From an uncultured Prevotellaceae bacterium (lineage in GTDB: Bacteria > Bacteroidota > Bacteroidia > Bacteroidales > Bacteroidaceae): 11,326 nucleotides of DNA. The stretch is taken from positions 1 through 11,326 of the forward strand of contig OMTC01000025.1 in the NCBI GenBank assembly GCA_900313845.1, in the 5' to 3' direction. The stretch's first letter is position 1. Each line of letters starts with the position of its first letter. This document shows, piece after piece, positions 1-6,232 of this stretch. Under the pieces are notes generated by a model that saw only the letters and a program-made list of their open reading frames with translations, ran no database searches and had not been told where the DNA came from. Both the position numbers and the translations under genes were made by a program.

Positions 1-2740
1 CGACTCCTTCGAAGCCACCGCCTCCACCGAAGCCGCCTCCGCCGCCGAAGCCTCCGCCTCCGCCACCACCGAAGTTACGGGCATTGCGGAGATTCTGACG
101 TGCCTCACGCGTTCCAAAGAGATTGAAGCGATAGCTTGCCTGTGCGTTCCAAATCAACTCGTTGGTATTCATCTCAGCGGAACTATATCCACGACGCGAA
201 ATCATACCAATATCAGTGGAGAAGCCAATGCCGTTATCGAGCGTCATGTTGAAGTTGGCACCATAGGAGAAATTATAAGTGTCACGGTTGTTGGTTGCAA
301 CCAGTTCCGAGCGCACATGGCTGTAGTTGAGGTTTCCGTAAGCACCTGCACTCCAATAATCGGCACGATACTGCATGTTCAGTCTCTCGCCCAAGGAGGT
401 GTTCTTAACGGTGTTCTTCAGCGTTTCCTTATTCTGGTAGATGTAACCCACATTGTTGTTGTAGTTGGCACTCGTATTTGTGGTCATCGTGAAGGTTTCA
501 ACAAAGAGCGGAGTCGTGAATCCGAAGTTTCCACTGATGCTCCAGTCGCCATTGATATTTTGAGGTTGCGTGATACGTCCACCCGATGCCTCATTATATT
601 CTGTACGGCTTGTGATACTGTTTCTGGTGGTCGAAAAGCTCATGTTGGCATTGAAGTTCTGCATCGTTGTGGTGAGATAGTTGTTCCAATCCACGTTGAT
701 GTTCGTGTTGAACGAAGGCTTCAGATTCGGATTACCCATACGGATATTGAGCGGATTCGACGTATCAGTCATGTTGAAGAGGTCGGTCATGTCAGGCTGA
801 CGAGCCGAACCACGATAGCGAATACGCAGTGTGTGCTGCCTATTGAAGCGGTAGCGGAAGTTGAGCGTTGGAGAAAAACGCCAGTAGTCGCGACTTGCCA
901 CCGTGTCGAGTCCCTGATAGTCGTAGTCAATCTTCTGATGCTGTTCCTCGATGTTCACACCCACATTCATGTTGATGGAAGTGGTGACGAGACGGAGTTG
1001 CAGTTCGAGCAAATGAGTCTTGTTCTCATTCTCCGTGTATCGGCTCAAGTCATCATCGAGGTAATCCCTGTAATTGTCTGGAAGATAGCCAGCTCCAGTG
1101 CTACGAATGGAGTCGAGGAGAAACTTGTAATTTCCGAAATCGTAAGTGGAACCATCCGAATGACGATTCTGATAACTGAAACGGTATTGCGTCTGCAAGA
1201 AGAGTTTCTTGGCAATCAGCGGCTCGGAATAATTGGCACCTACGCTATAGTTCTTATTGGAATTTGGAGTGGTGCGATAGCGGTAGGTGACGCGTGTGGA
1301 ATCGCCAAACTGATAGTAGCGCACATCACTGAGGTTGTAGCTCTTGCTTTCGCTGGATGAATAACTACCATTGGCACGAATGCTGAAATTTCTTCCCAGG
1401 TTGTTGAGTCGGCGATTGAAAATGAAGTTCGCACTCATACTCTTGTTATCGCCATCCGAACGGCTACCCGTCTTGTTGGAATTCACCTTCGTTTCCGCAG
1501 GAATCAAATCCATCTGATTGAGCGGGTCGGTGACATCCCTCGACGCGTATGGGTCAGCATTGAAAGTGGCACTCTGACCTGTTCCCGTGCTGCTGTTACC
1601 ACCGAACGAGAAGTTAGGGCGCAACTGCATCGTTGTCATGGAATCCACCTTCCATTCTATTCTGAAGTCACCATTGAGCGAATGGTTCTTATTGATGCTC
1701 TGATTCATGGAGTTAGAGAAAGACGTTCTGGTGGTCACGAAGTTCTGGCTGGAGCTCTTCGACCAGTTGTCACTCTTCGAGCCATTGTAGCGAGCATTAC
1801 CGCCAATTTCGAAGTTGCCTCGCTCCAATGCCATCGTAGCACCGACATTGCCCGAGGTGGTGATGCCAGAGTTGCCTCCACGTCCACCTCCGCCGCCAGT
1901 ACGACCATTCGTATTGTTGATGTTTCCAATCACACTTCCCTGAGTCCTATCCTGGAAACGATTCACATTGAAGCTCTCGCTATAGCGCTCATGCGTACCG
2001 CCAGCCAAGTCAACATTGCCAAACCAACCCTGCTTCATGCCCTTCTTGATAGTGAGGTCAATCACCGTCTCCTCCTCTCCATCATCAATACCCGTCATAC
2101 GAGCCATATCCGACTGCTTGTCGTAGGTTTTCACCTTATCTACAATCTCTCTTGGGAGGTTCTTCATCGAGATGTTCTTGTCGTTGCCAAAGAACTCCTT
2201 GCCATCCACGAGAATCTTCGAAACGCTCTTTCCATTGATTTTGATGTTGCCGTTGTCATCCACCTCTGCCCCAGGCAACTTGCGGATGAGCTCCTCCAGC
2301 ACACTACCCTCAGGCACCTTGAAAGCGTCAGCATTGAAAATAATCGTGTCCTCCTTCACCTCGATAGGTTTCAGCGTACCAGTCACCACGGCAGTCTGCA
2401 ACTCGATGCTCGAAGGCACAAGCATGATGGTACCCACGTTCTGTTCGCTCTTCTCGCCCGTCACCTCCACCTTGTGGAAGAAATTATGATAGCCGATGTA
2501 GGAAATCTTCACCACATAATTGCCCGCAGGCACATCCTTCATGGTAAAGAAGCCACTCGTGTTCGAAATGGCACCCGTCACCAGCCTCGTTGTGTCAGCA
2601 TGAAGCAACTGAACAGTGGAATGCGTGAGAGCCTCACCGCTTTCGGAATCGAACACACGGCCCGTGAGCTTAGTCTTTTTCTGCGCAAAAGCACCCGTCA
2701 GAGTTGCCAATGCCATCACAATAAGTAAAAATCTTTTCAT
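1..2740 (-). CDS. Outer-membrane beta-barrel protein (TonB-receptor-like), C-terminus cut by window edge
   Basis: Reading the minus strand from the ATG at 2740 gives an uninterrupted frame of 913 codons that leaves the window, so the 3' end is missing. The start MKRFLLIVMALATLTGAFAQ is a signal peptide with likely cleavage after A19. Residues about 24-108 look like a carboxypeptidase-regulatory-like beta-sandwich (KLTGRVFDSESGEAL, GNYVVKISYIGY). Residues about 115-235 resemble the plug of TonB-dependent receptors (VLEELIRKLPGAEVDDNG near 155, KILVDGKEFFG). From about 240 on there are alternating barrel strands rich in N, S and Y. Two Gly-rich stretches occur: about 280-288 and an FGGGGG-type repeat from about 890 to the edge. 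This fits the Bacteroidota outer membrane beta-barrel family (OMP_b-brl_3 type). No TonB box is obvious, and the substrate cannot be inferred: no SusD-like partner is seen on the visible side. It is divergent from the HIT gene and outside the bat operon. Confidence 0.88.
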   Translation of the reverse strand, partial: MKRFLLIVMALATLTGAFAQKKTKLTGRVFDSESGEALTHSTVQLLHADTTRLVTGAISNTSGFFTMKDVPAGNYVVKISYIGYHNFFHKVEVTGEKSEQNVGTIMLVPSSIELQTAVVTGTLKPIEVKEDTIIFNADAFKVPEGSVLEELIRKLPGAEVDDNGNIKINGKSVSKILVDGKEFFGNDKNISMKNLPREIVDKVKTYDKQSDMARMTGIDDGEEETVIDLTIKKGMKQGWFGNVDLAGGTHERYSESFNVNRFQDRTQGSVIGNINNTNGRTGGGGGRGGNSGITTSGNVGATMALERGNFEIGGNARYNGSKSDNWSKSSSQNFVTTRTSFSNSMNQSINKNHSLNGDFRIEWKVDSMTTMQLRPNFSFGGNSSTGTGQSATFNADPYASRDVTDPLNQMDLIPAETKVNSNKTGSRSDGDNKSMSANFIFNRRLNNLGRNFSIRANGSYSSSESKSYNLSDVRYYQFGDSTRVTYRYRTTPNSNKNYSVGANYSEPLIAKKLFLQTQYRFSYQNRHSDGSTYDFGNYKFLLDSIRSTGAGYLPDNYRDYLDDDLSRYTENENKTHLLELQLRLVTTSINMNVGVNIEEQHQKIDYDYQGLDTVASRDYWRFSPTLNFRYRFNRQHTLRIRYRGSARQPDMTDLFNMTDTSNPLNIRMGNPNLKPSFNTNINVDWNNYLTTTMQNFNANMSFSTTRNSITSRTEYNEASGGRITQPQNINGDWSISGNFGFTTPLFVETFTMTTNTSANYNNNVGYIYQNKETLKNTVKNTSLGERLNMQYRADYWSAGAYGNLNYSHVRSELVATNNRDTYNFSYGANFNMTLDNGIGFSTDIGMISRRGYSSAEMNTNELIWNAQASYRFNLFGTREARQNLRNARNFGGGGGGGFGGGGGFGGGGGFEGV

Positions 2741-2920
2741 GTAGGTCAAATAAAATAGTCGAGAAGGAGAAACAACGTTAAATGATAAAAATGCATCTCG
2801 CTTATGAATAGCACTTTAATTCAATAGACGCCCTCCACTCTGAAAGGTTTAAAACTCTACGAAAAAAAGATTATCAGGCAAAAAAAATGTAAAAAGTGAT
2901 GCTGAGAGCACAATAATTTG

Positions 2921-2928
2921 TAACTTTG
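2921..2928 (+). promoter_or_regulatory. Bacteroidota -7 promoter element TAACTTTG for the HIT gene
   Basis: TAACTTTG matches the Bacteroidota -7 consensus TAnnTTTG exactly and lies 24 bp before the HIT gene ATG, implying a leader of roughly 15-20 nt. A clear TTTG -33 box at the usual 19-21 bp distance is not visible. The element contains the TTG at 2926 that could otherwise be read as an upstream start, so it argues for ATG 2953. Confidence 0.6.
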
Positions 2929-2952
2929 CAAGACAACAAAAACCCAAAAACT

Positions 2953-3372
2953 ATGCATAGCGATCCAAAAGAGTGCCTTTATTGCACAAACAACTACGGG
3001 AATCTGATGATTCTGATTGCCGAACTCAGTGTATCACGTGTTTTCCTTTTCAAGGAGCAAACCTACCACGGACGTTGCCTCGTCAGTTACAACGGGCATG
3101 TGAACGACCTGAACGAGCTGAGCGACGAGGAAAGAAACGCTTTCATGGCAGATGTGGCTCGCACCACCCGTGCCATGCAGAAGGTTTTCAACCCCGAGAA
3201 AATCAACTATGGAGCATACAGCGACAAGCTCTCCCACCTCCATTTCCATCTGGCACCCAAGTATGTGGATGGTCCCGACTATGGCGGCACCTTCCAAATG
3301 AACCCAGGCAAGGTGTATCTCTCCGACGAGGAATACAAGGACATGGTGGAAAAAATCAAAGCTGCCCTCTAA
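2953..3372 (+). CDS. HIT (histidine triad) family protein
   Basis: A 139-residue protein of about the usual HIT size. The signature triad is H95-L-H97-F-H99-L-A-P (HxHxHxx); by analogy with Hint/Fhit proteins, the central H97 would be the nucleophile attacking the alpha-phosphate of a nucleotide conjugate. An N-terminal C8-L-Y-C11 pair, also found in many bacterial HIT proteins, may bind zinc, although the usual second half of such a site is not clear here. The fold elements are in order: RVFLFKEQTYHGRCLV strand region, a DLNELSDEERNAFM helix, then NYGAYSDKLSHLHFHLAPK. No signal peptide, so cytosolic. The start ATG 2953 is preferred over TTG 2926 because the latter lies in the promoter. It appears monocistronic, with its own promoter and terminator. 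Substrate (AMP-amidate, dinucleoside polyphosphate or other) cannot be told from sequence. Confidence 0.88.
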   Translation: MHSDPKECLYCTNNYGNLMILIAELSVSRVFLFKEQTYHGRCLVSYNGHVNDLNELSDEERNAFMADVARTTRAMQKVFNPEKINYGAYSDKLSHLHFHLAPKYVDGPDYGGTFQMNPGKVYLSDEEYKDMVEKIKAAL

Positions 3373-3379
3373 AACCTTT

Positions 3380-3460
3380 GGGACGGGAACTAATTCACCT
3401 AGCCCGTTCCATGAAGCAAACAATCATTTGTCCAAGGAATCTTTCAAGCCGAAGGATTCC
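3380..3460 (+). other. Two stem-loops in the 3' region of the HIT transcript
   Basis: The first pairs GGGACGGG (3380-3387) with CCCGTTCC (3403-3410), eight pairs including one G-U, with a 15-nt loop. The second pairs GGAATCTTTC (3436-3445) with GAAGGATTCC (3451-3460), ten pairs with one G-U and an AAGCC loop. Neither is followed by a T tract, so they are not terminators by themselves. They could stabilise the 3' end or belong to a small RNA; that role is inference. Confidence 0.5.
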
Positions 3461-3478
3461 ATCTTATTGAGTCACCTA

Positions 3479-3525
3479 ATGGAATTTTACAATTTCTATA
3501 ATTTGTAGAATTCCATTCTTTTTTT
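3479..3525 (+). terminator. Intrinsic terminator after the HIT gene
   Basis: ATGGAATTTTACAA (3479-3492) pairs with TTGTAGAATTCCAT (3503-3516): 14 pairs with a single G-U wobble around a 10-nt loop. A T-rich tract follows at once (TCTTTTTTT, 3517-3525). The stem is AT-rich for a terminator but long. It should end the HIT transcript and insulate the bat operon. Confidence 0.75.
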
Positions 3526-3569
3526 GAAACAAATAGATTTTGGCATCATTTCCATTGGGTCACAACTCA

Positions 3570-3701
3570 AGTGCGTCCCCAATAGAAAAAGAGTACGTTC
3601 CCAACGGACTGATAGTACGTTCCTAACGGACTAAGAGTACGTTACTAACGGACTGGTAGTACGTCCCCTATCGTACTGGAGTGAATCCCCTATGGCATGG
3701 G
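3570..3701. repeat. 22-bp tandem repeat array, six units, each core unit a small dyad
   Basis: Units start exactly every 22 bp at 3570, 3592, 3614, 3636, 3658 and 3680. The three best (3592, 3614, 3636) share AGTACGT-N5-ACGGACT, an imperfect inverted repeat with one central A/G mismatch. The unit at 3658 reads AGTACG-N8-CGTACT, a perfect 6-bp dyad. The outer units (3570, 3680) keep AGTG and CCCC but lose the dyad and look decayed. There are no spacers, so it is not a CRISPR array. It lies between the HIT terminator and the moxR promoter. A site for a protein, a transcribed hairpin string or an inert repeat are all possible. Confidence 0.8.
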
Positions 3702-3718
3702 AGCAGATTCGTAGAAGA

Positions 3719-3753
3719 CATAACATACATAACATAACATAACAACATAACAT
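3719..3753. repeat. ACATAACAT/CATAA short direct repeats
   Basis: The tract consists almost entirely of iterated ACATAACAT and ACATA blocks on the + strand. Its last 18 bp (3736-3753) recur inverted at 3909-3926 with one mismatch. The base composition is low-complexity, so strand slippage is a likely origin. Confidence 0.7.
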
Positions 3754-3926
3754 GAGGGGTTTTTATTTGATTTGACTAAGTGAAAAGAAAAGAAGATGGT
3801 TGATATACTATATAATTGATTAATAATAATTGTATATAATACACTTAATAATATATATACTATGATACTTTTACTATAAAAAGAGAGGATTTCATTCAAA
3901 AAAGGCTAATGTTATGATGTTATGTT
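3736..3926. repeat. Inverted repeat (18 bp, one mismatch) flanking an AT-rich core
   Basis: The left arm AACATAACAACATAACAT (3736-3753) is the reverse complement of the right arm ATGTTATGATGTTATGTT (3909-3926) except at one position. The 155 bp between them are strongly AT-rich, with several TATATA runs. The arms could be the ends of a small non-coding element or only two stretches of the same simple motif. No target-site duplication or gene was recognised. Confidence 0.45.
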
Positions 3927-3961
3927 TGTTAGTTGTGTTAGGTGAATAGTTTCTAGTTACG

Positions 3962-3980
3962 TTAAATGTTCTTAAATGTT
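3962..3980 (+). promoter_or_regulatory. Direct repeat TTAAATGTT x2 at 10-bp spacing upstream of moxR
   Basis: TTAAATGTT occurs at 3962-3970 and again at 3972-3980, one helical turn apart, about 70-80 bp upstream of the -7 candidate. The same face of the helix would be presented twice, which suits a regulator site, but the motif is AT-rich and short. The 10-mer ACGTTAAATG that begins it (3959-3968) also occurs at 2775-2784 upstream of the outer-membrane gene. Confidence 0.25.
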
Positions 3981-4046
3981 AATCTTCAGAAATACTTTTT
4001 AGATTTAATTAGATGTTTGGAGGGATGAATTTACGCACGAAAGTGT

Positions 4047-4054
4047 TAATTTTG
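4047..4054 (+). promoter_or_regulatory. Candidate -7 promoter element TAATTTTG for the bat operon
   Basis: TAATTTTG matches TAnnTTTG exactly and is followed by CACCC. It would give a leader of about 130 nt before the moxR ATG at 4191. A TTTG exists at 4016-4019 but sits 27 bp upstream, longer than the usual 19-21 bp, so the -33 match is weak. Confidence 0.5.
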
Positions 4055-4190
4055 CACCCGAAAAATTCTATTTTCATGAAAACCGTCTTCTCATCAAGGC
4101 AAAAACGAATGCATTTCCTTTGTGAACACTGTCGTTTCATGCTCAAGAAGGCTGGTTTGCTTGAACAAAATAAAGAACAATATAACAACT

Positions 4191-5186
4191 ATGGCAGAAG
4201 CTATTGACATTCGTGAACTCAACGAACGAATTGAAAGAGAAAGCTCTTTCGTTACCAACTTGGTGACAGGCATGAATCAAGCTATCATCGGACAGAAGCA
4301 TCTGGTGGAATCACTCCTCATTGGTCTGCTTTCCGATGGACACGTGCTGCTGGAAGGTGTGCCAGGACTCGCCAAGACCAAGGCTATCAGGACTCTGGCA
4401 TCGCTCATTGATGCAAAGTTCAGCCGCATCCAATTCACTCCAGACCTTCTTCCTGCCGACGTAATCGGTACGATGATTTATAATCAGAAGGAAAGCCGTT
4501 TCGAAGCCAAGCAGGGTCCTATCTTTGCGAACTTTGTGCTGGCAGATGAAATCAACCGTGCTCCAGCAAAGGTGCAGAGTGCATTGCTCGAAGCCATGCA
4601 GGAGCGTCAAGTCACCCTTTCCACCACCACCTACATGCTTCCAGCTCCGTTCCTCGTACTTGCTACGCAAAACCCTATCGAGCAGGAAGGAACCTACCCT
4701 CTGCCTGAAGCTCAGGTGGACCGTTTCATGCTGAAGGTGATTATTGACTATCCAAAAATCGAAGAAGAGAAGAAGATTATCCGTCAGAATATTGCTGCTG
4801 AGAAATCGGTGATTCGTCCTATCATGGGAACGGCTGAAATTGAGTCTGCCCGCAAGGTGGTGAGCCAGGTGTATCTCGACGAGAAGATTGAGCAATACAT
4901 CGCTGACATCGTCTTTGCAACTCGTTATCCTGACAAATATGGACTGAAGGATTTGACGGGCCTCATCAACTTTGGTGCATCTCCTCGTGCTTCCATCAAC
5001 TTGGCTCTCGCAGCTCGTGCATTTGCCTTCATCAAGCACCGTGGATATGTGATTCCAGAAGATATTCGTGCCGTGGCTCACGATGTGCTCCGCCACCGTA
5101 TCGGTTTGACTTACGAGGCTGAAGCTACCAACGTGACGCAGGAGGAAATCATCAGCAAGATTATCAACAAGGTGGAAGTGCCTTAA
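4191..5186 (+). CDS. moxR: MoxR-family AAA+ ATPase, first gene of the bat operon
   Basis: A 331-residue AAA+ ATPase with the full motif set: Walker A G56-V-P-G-L-A-K62-T63, Walker B ending in D119-E120 (LADEINRAP), sensor 1 region LATQNPIEQEGTYPLPEAQ, and sensor 2 GASPR266AS. The length is typical of MoxR proteins. The family is thought to act as chaperone-like ATPases that remodel or activate vWA-domain partners, which fits the vWA genes that follow. No signal peptide, so cytosolic. ATG 4191 is chosen because MAEAIDIRELNERI is the normal N-terminal start. The frame is open upstream to 4122, but those 23 codons do not resemble MoxR and begin with a non-ATG codon. The leader is A-rich (AACAATATAACAACT) without a Shine-Dalgarno. 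A 119-bp spacer with a palindromic repeat separates it from the next gene. Confidence 0.95.
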   Translation: MAEAIDIRELNERIERESSFVTNLVTGMNQAIIGQKHLVESLLIGLLSDGHVLLEGVPGLAKTKAIRTLASLIDAKFSRIQFTPDLLPADVIGTMIYNQKESRFEAKQGPIFANFVLADEINRAPAKVQSALLEAMQERQVTLSTTTYMLPAPFLVLATQNPIEQEGTYPLPEAQVDRFMLKVIIDYPKIEEEKKIIRQNIAAEKSVIRPIMGTAEIESARKVVSQVYLDEKIEQYIADIVFATRYPDKYGLKDLTGLINFGASPRASINLALAARAFAFIKHRGYVIPEDIRAVAHDVLRHRIGLTYEAEATNVTQEEIISKIINKVEVP

Positions 5187-5220
5187 AGCCCCCTCCCAGC
5201 CTCCCCGAGGGGAGGAGAAC
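5187..5220 (-). repeat. GC-rich palindromic repeat, copy A
   Basis: Directly after the moxR stop lies a CCCTCCC block, then CCTCCCC-GA-GGGGAGG (5200-5215), a perfect 7-bp inverted repeat, then AGAAC. Its reverse complement aligns with the copies inside the third gene (CTCCTCCC, short loop, GGGAGG, then a GGGAGGGGG block). No T tract follows at once, so it should not terminate transcription efficiently, but the hairpin could affect mRNA stability between moxR and the downstream genes. Confidence 0.6.
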
Positions 5221-5248
5221 GTGAAGCGTGAAGCGTGGAGCGTGAAGC
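5221..5248. repeat. Four tandem 7-bp repeats GTGAAGC
   Basis: GTGAAGC, GTGAAGC, GTGGAGC, GTGAAGC run head to tail, with one substitution in the third copy. They adjoin palindromic copy A, in the moxR/DUF58 spacer. A period of seven could vary by slippage, changing spacer length without touching a frame. Confidence 0.8.
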
Positions 5249-5305
5249 GATGCCATGCGGACGGCTTTTAATTATAATTTTTACTTTTTAATTTAAACTT
5301 ACATC

Positions 5306-6175
5306 TTGGATACTGAAGAATTACTGAAACGAGTGAGGCGCATCGAGATAAAGACTCGAGGACTCTCCAGCAATATCTTTGCGGGTGAATACCATTCGGC
5401 ATTCAAAGGAAGAGGTATGGCGTTCAGTGAGGTGCGCGAGTATCAGTATGGCGACGATGTGCGCGATATAGACTGGAATGTGACGGCTCGACTCGATAAA
5501 CCTTTCGTGAAGGTGTTTGAGGAGGAACGCGAACTCACCGTCATCCTCATGGTGGACGTGTCGGGCAGTCTTGATTTTGGTACGATTCAGCAAACCAAGC
5601 GCGAGATGGCAACGGAAATTGCCGCTACACTTGCCTTTTCTGCCATTCAGAACAATGATAAGATTGGCGTGATTTTCTTTTCTGACAAGATTGAGAAGTT
5701 TATTCCTCCCAAGAAAGGACGAAAGCATATCCTCTTCATCATACGCGAACTACTCACTTTCCAACCAGAAAGCACTCGTACCAACATCGGCAAGGCAGTG
5801 GAATTCATGACGAATGCCATCAAGAAACGCTGCACGGTGTTCTTGCTGAGCGACTTTTTCGACCCCAAGGATTATTCTCAACAACTCATCATTGCCAATC
5901 GCAAGCATGATGTGTGTGCCTTGCAGATTTATGACCAACGTATGCAGGAATTGCCTGATGTGGGACTGATGAAAGTGCAGGACACGGAAACTGGCTACGA
6001 AATGTTTATTGATACGTCATCGAAAGCGGTACGCACAGCACACCATGAATGGTGGGTTCATAACCAAGCCCGTCTCAACGAGGTACTCACCCACTCCAAC
6101 ATCGATTGCGCTCATCTCCGCACTGATGAGGACTACGTGAAGGGACTGATGGGACTGTTTAAGAGAAGAGGATAG
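5306..6175 (+). CDS. DUF58-family protein with vWA-type fold, TTG start
   Basis: A 289-residue soluble protein without signal peptide or membrane segment. The DUF58 hallmark is present at about 48-57 (YGDDVRDIDW) followed by NVTARLDKPFVKVFEEERE. A vWA-like segment follows, with the MIDAS-type D84-V-S-G-S88 and a later FLLSDFFDP strand. Family members are cytosolic partners encoded next to MoxR ATPases, and the position directly after moxR fits. The start is TTG at 5306 (MDTEELLKRVRRIEIKTRG). An in-frame TAA at 5294-5296 excludes a longer protein, and the next ATG would remove the conserved N-terminus. The leader is AT-rich. The 57-bp spacer downstream carries palindromic copy B. Confidence 0.92.
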   Translation: MDTEELLKRVRRIEIKTRGLSSNIFAGEYHSAFKGRGMAFSEVREYQYGDDVRDIDWNVTARLDKPFVKVFEEERELTVILMVDVSGSLDFGTIQQTKREMATEIAATLAFSAIQNNDKIGVIFFSDKIEKFIPPKKGRKHILFIIRELLTFQPESTRTNIGKAVEFMTNAIKKRCTVFLLSDFFDPKDYSQQLIIANRKHDVCALQIYDQRMQELPDVGLMKVQDTETGYEMFIDTSSKAVRTAHHEWWVHNQARLNEVLTHSNIDCAHLRTDEDYVKGLMGLFKRRG

Positions 6176-6216
6176 AAGACCCTCCCCATACCCTCCCTGA
6201 GAGGGAGGGAGTTGAT
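6176..6216 (-). repeat. GC-rich palindromic repeat, copy B
   Basis: In the spacer after the DUF58 gene, GACCCTCCCC is followed by CCCTCCCT-GAG-AGGGAGGG (6191-6209), a perfect 8-bp inverted repeat. It has the same architecture and orientation as copy A and is the reverse of the two copies inside the next gene. No T tract follows, so read-through into the next gene is expected. Confidence 0.6.
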
Positions 6217-6232
6217 AGAACTAAAATAAAAA

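Larger units (their letters stand above)
3373..4190. other. 818-bp gene-free region between HIT gene and moxR
   Basis: No convincing gene lies here. In order it holds two hairpins (3380-3410, 3436-3460), an intrinsic terminator (3479-3525), a 22-bp tandem dyad array (3570-3701), an ACATAACAT tract (about 3719-3753) that recurs inverted at 3909-3926, very AT-rich DNA between those arms, a 9-bp direct repeat (3962-3980), and the promoter and long leader of moxR. A minus-strand 69-codon frame across 3690-3899 reads through the low-complexity repeats and is not considered real. Confidence 0.7.

Noticed and set aside
317..2728. Two plus-strand open frames of about 348 codons (317-1360 and 1682-2728)
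   Set aside because: They are antisense to the outer-membrane gene, which has a signal peptide and recognisable domains; their proteins show no domain and arise from codon bias of the real strand.
2747..2754. Near-consensus -7 element for the outer-membrane gene (TTTATTTG on the minus strand)
   Set aside because: It misses the conserved A at position two and lies only 6 bp before the ATG, leaving almost no leader.
2973..3470. 165-codon plus-strand frame overlapping the HIT gene
   Set aside because: Overlaps the HIT gene in another frame, is Pro/Arg-rich without motifs, and runs into the terminator region.
3570..3701. CRISPR array
   Set aside because: Units are strictly head to tail at 22 bp with no unique spacers and no cas genes nearby.
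3690..3899. Minus-strand 69-codon frame in the gene-free region
   Set aside because: It reads through the ACATAACAT repeats (giving YVVMLCYVCYVFY) and AT-rich DNA; no start signal or family resemblance.
4122..4190. Longer moxR start upstream of ATG 4191
   Set aside because: The extra 23 residues do not resemble MoxR N-termini and begin at a non-ATG codon; MAEAIDIRELNERI fits the family start.
4311..5096. Minus-strand 261-codon frame opposite moxR
   Set aside because: Antisense shadow of a gene with complete AAA+ motifs.
5187..5270. Terminator after moxR
   Set aside because: The hairpin lacks a T tract, and the next gene depends on the same locus; treated as a palindromic repeat instead.
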